From: Patulibacter sp050252545
GTDB lineage: Bacteria; Actinomycetota; Thermoleophilia; Solirubrobacterales; Solirubrobacteraceae
Length of the DNA stretch: 6,338 nt
Assembly (NCBI GenBank): GCA_050252545.1
Contig: JBFWKS010000259.1
Location: 1-6,338, forward strand
Direction of reading: 5' to 3'
The position numbers and the translations under genes are program-made. Numbering within the stretch: position 1 is the first letter of the stretch; each line of letters opens with the position of its first letter. Shown piece after piece: positions 6,003 to 6,338 of this stretch. The notes below the pieces were generated by a model. The model worked only from the letters and a program-made list of their open reading frames with translations, ran no database searches and was not told the origin of the DNA.

Positions 6003-6277
6003 GCCTCGAGGTCTCGGAGCACGTCGGCGGCGGGAACCGTGGTCGTCCGTCCTGCTTCGAGGTCATCCAGGCGGGAGCGCGCGATCCGTCCGTCCTCGGC
6101 ATCCACCATCGCCTCGTACCGCTCGACGAGCTCGACCGGCACGATCGCCGCGGCACGCTGATGCCCGCGACCACGCGTCACGAACGTCACCTCGCCGCCG
6201 AACGCCGCGCGGTTCACCGCATCCGAGAACCCGTTGCGGGCCTCCGTGACGGAAAGCTCCACGACATCGGACTTCAT
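5999..6277 (-). CDS. Phd/YefM-family antitoxin
   Basis: A 92-residue antitoxin. Residues 7-50 carry the family fold: 'ELSVTEARNGFSDAVNRAAFGGEVTFVTRGRG' style sequence, with strand-helix-helix-strand ending 'AAAIVPVELVERYEA'. This N-terminal domain dimerises and binds DNA. The acidic C-terminal tail (about 53-92, 'DAEDGRIARSRLDDLEAG') would wrap the toxin. ATG 6277 is chosen over the in-frame TTG at 6304 because it starts the canonical domain and lies 6 bases after a -10-like TACCAT. The toxin follows with a four-base overlap. Autorepression from the upstream repeats is expected for the family and inferred here. Confidence 0.9.
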   Translation of the reverse strand: MKSDVVELSVTEARNGFSDAVNRAAFGGEVTFVTRGRGHQRAAAIVPVELVERYEAMVDAEDGRIARSRLDDLEAGRTTTVPAADVLRDLEA

Positions 6278-6283
6278 GAACCG

Positions 6284-6312
6284 ATGGTACGCCAATCCGT
6301 ACAACCACGCCA
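6284..6312 (-). promoter_or_regulatory. Promoter of the Phd/RelE TA operon (leaderless)
   Basis: On the minus strand, TACCAT (6289-6284) ends 6 bases before the antitoxin ATG, with no Shine-Dalgarno. With a 17-base spacer the -35 position reads TGGCGT (6312-6307), a poor consensus match that nevertheless differs by one base from the TTGCGT of the other TA promoter. A leaderless transcript is inferred. Confidence 0.45.
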
Positions 6313-6328
6313 GGTTGGCGTGATACCG
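6287..6328. promoter_or_regulatory. Inverted repeats at the Phd/RelE promoter (operator candidates)
   Basis: Two overlapping repeats are seen. GTAC (6287-6290) and GTAC (6299-6302) flank 8 bases; on the minus strand this reads TTGTAC, 8 bases, GTACCA. ACGCCAA (6289-6295) pairs with TTGGCGT (6315-6321); outer GGTA (6286-adjacent) and TACC (6325-6328) add a broken extension. Both cover the -10 to -35 region, where an antitoxin or toxin-antitoxin complex would repress. Confidence 0.4.
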
Positions 6329-6338
6329 CGACGTCGGC

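Noticed and set aside
6278..6304. TTG at 6304 as start of the Phd-like antitoxin
   Set aside because: The added nine residues lie over the promoter and repeats; ATG 6277 gives the normal family N-terminus.
1..6338. tRNA, rRNA, CRISPR arrays, transposases or integrases
   Set aside because: None seen on either strand: no repeat-spacer pattern, no cloverleaf-like segment and no recombinase motif.

Overview
The window is very GC-rich, with codons ending mostly in G or C. It looks like an actinobacterium, most likely of the Thermoleophilia/Solirubrobacterales type. The main evidence for that lineage is protein style: a secreted repeat protein with a Val/Pro linker and an Arg-rich beta domain, and a lipoprotein with an 'FGVLRRPAASRDDIP' stretch and a 'GVAADGM' motif, both reminiscent of that group. 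Lineage is an inference; no rRNA or marker gene is present.

Left part (1-3511, all minus strand). A large secreted protein runs off the left edge (1-2036). It has a signal peptide, eight roughly 50-residue repeats that look like an eight-bladed beta-propeller, an Ig/PKD-like domain, a Val/Pro linker and a basic C-terminal beta domain. Upstream of it lies a short, locally less GC-rich operon: a possible 87-codon gene or gene remnant (3248-3511), a lipoprotein (2623-3219), and a gene that starts 5 bases after the lipoprotein stop but appears broken by at least one frameshift (2166-2617). The last two genes are probably co-transcribed; their function is not recognised. Nothing gene-like is seen in 3512-3728.

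Right part (3729-6277). Two complete type II toxin-antitoxin pairs, both on the minus strand, bracket two unrelated enzyme-like genes. Pair 1 is a DUF1778/TacA-like ribbon-helix-helix antitoxin with a TacT-like GNAT acetyltransferase toxin. Pair 2 is a Phd/YefM-like antitoxin with a RelE/ParE-family toxin. In both, the antitoxin comes first and the toxin begins at a non-ATG codon overlapping the antitoxin TGA by four bases (TTGA and GTGA). Between them are a beta-class glutathione S-transferase (plus strand) and a PhnB-like VOC-fold protein (minus strand), which converge on a short spacer with a stem-loop.

Regulation. Both antitoxin ATGs sit exactly 6 bases after a -10-like hexamer (TACAAT, TACCAT) with no Shine-Dalgarno sequence, so both TA messages are probably leaderless. 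Both promoters carry paired GTAC half-sites that could be the autoregulatory operators. The propeller, GST and VOC genes also lack a Shine-Dalgarno and have weaker -10-like hexamers 7-9 bases before their ATGs. I found no wholly new system. The most interesting items are the matched promoter/operator layouts of two unrelated TA families, the self-closing eight-repeat propeller, and the broken lipoprotein operon.
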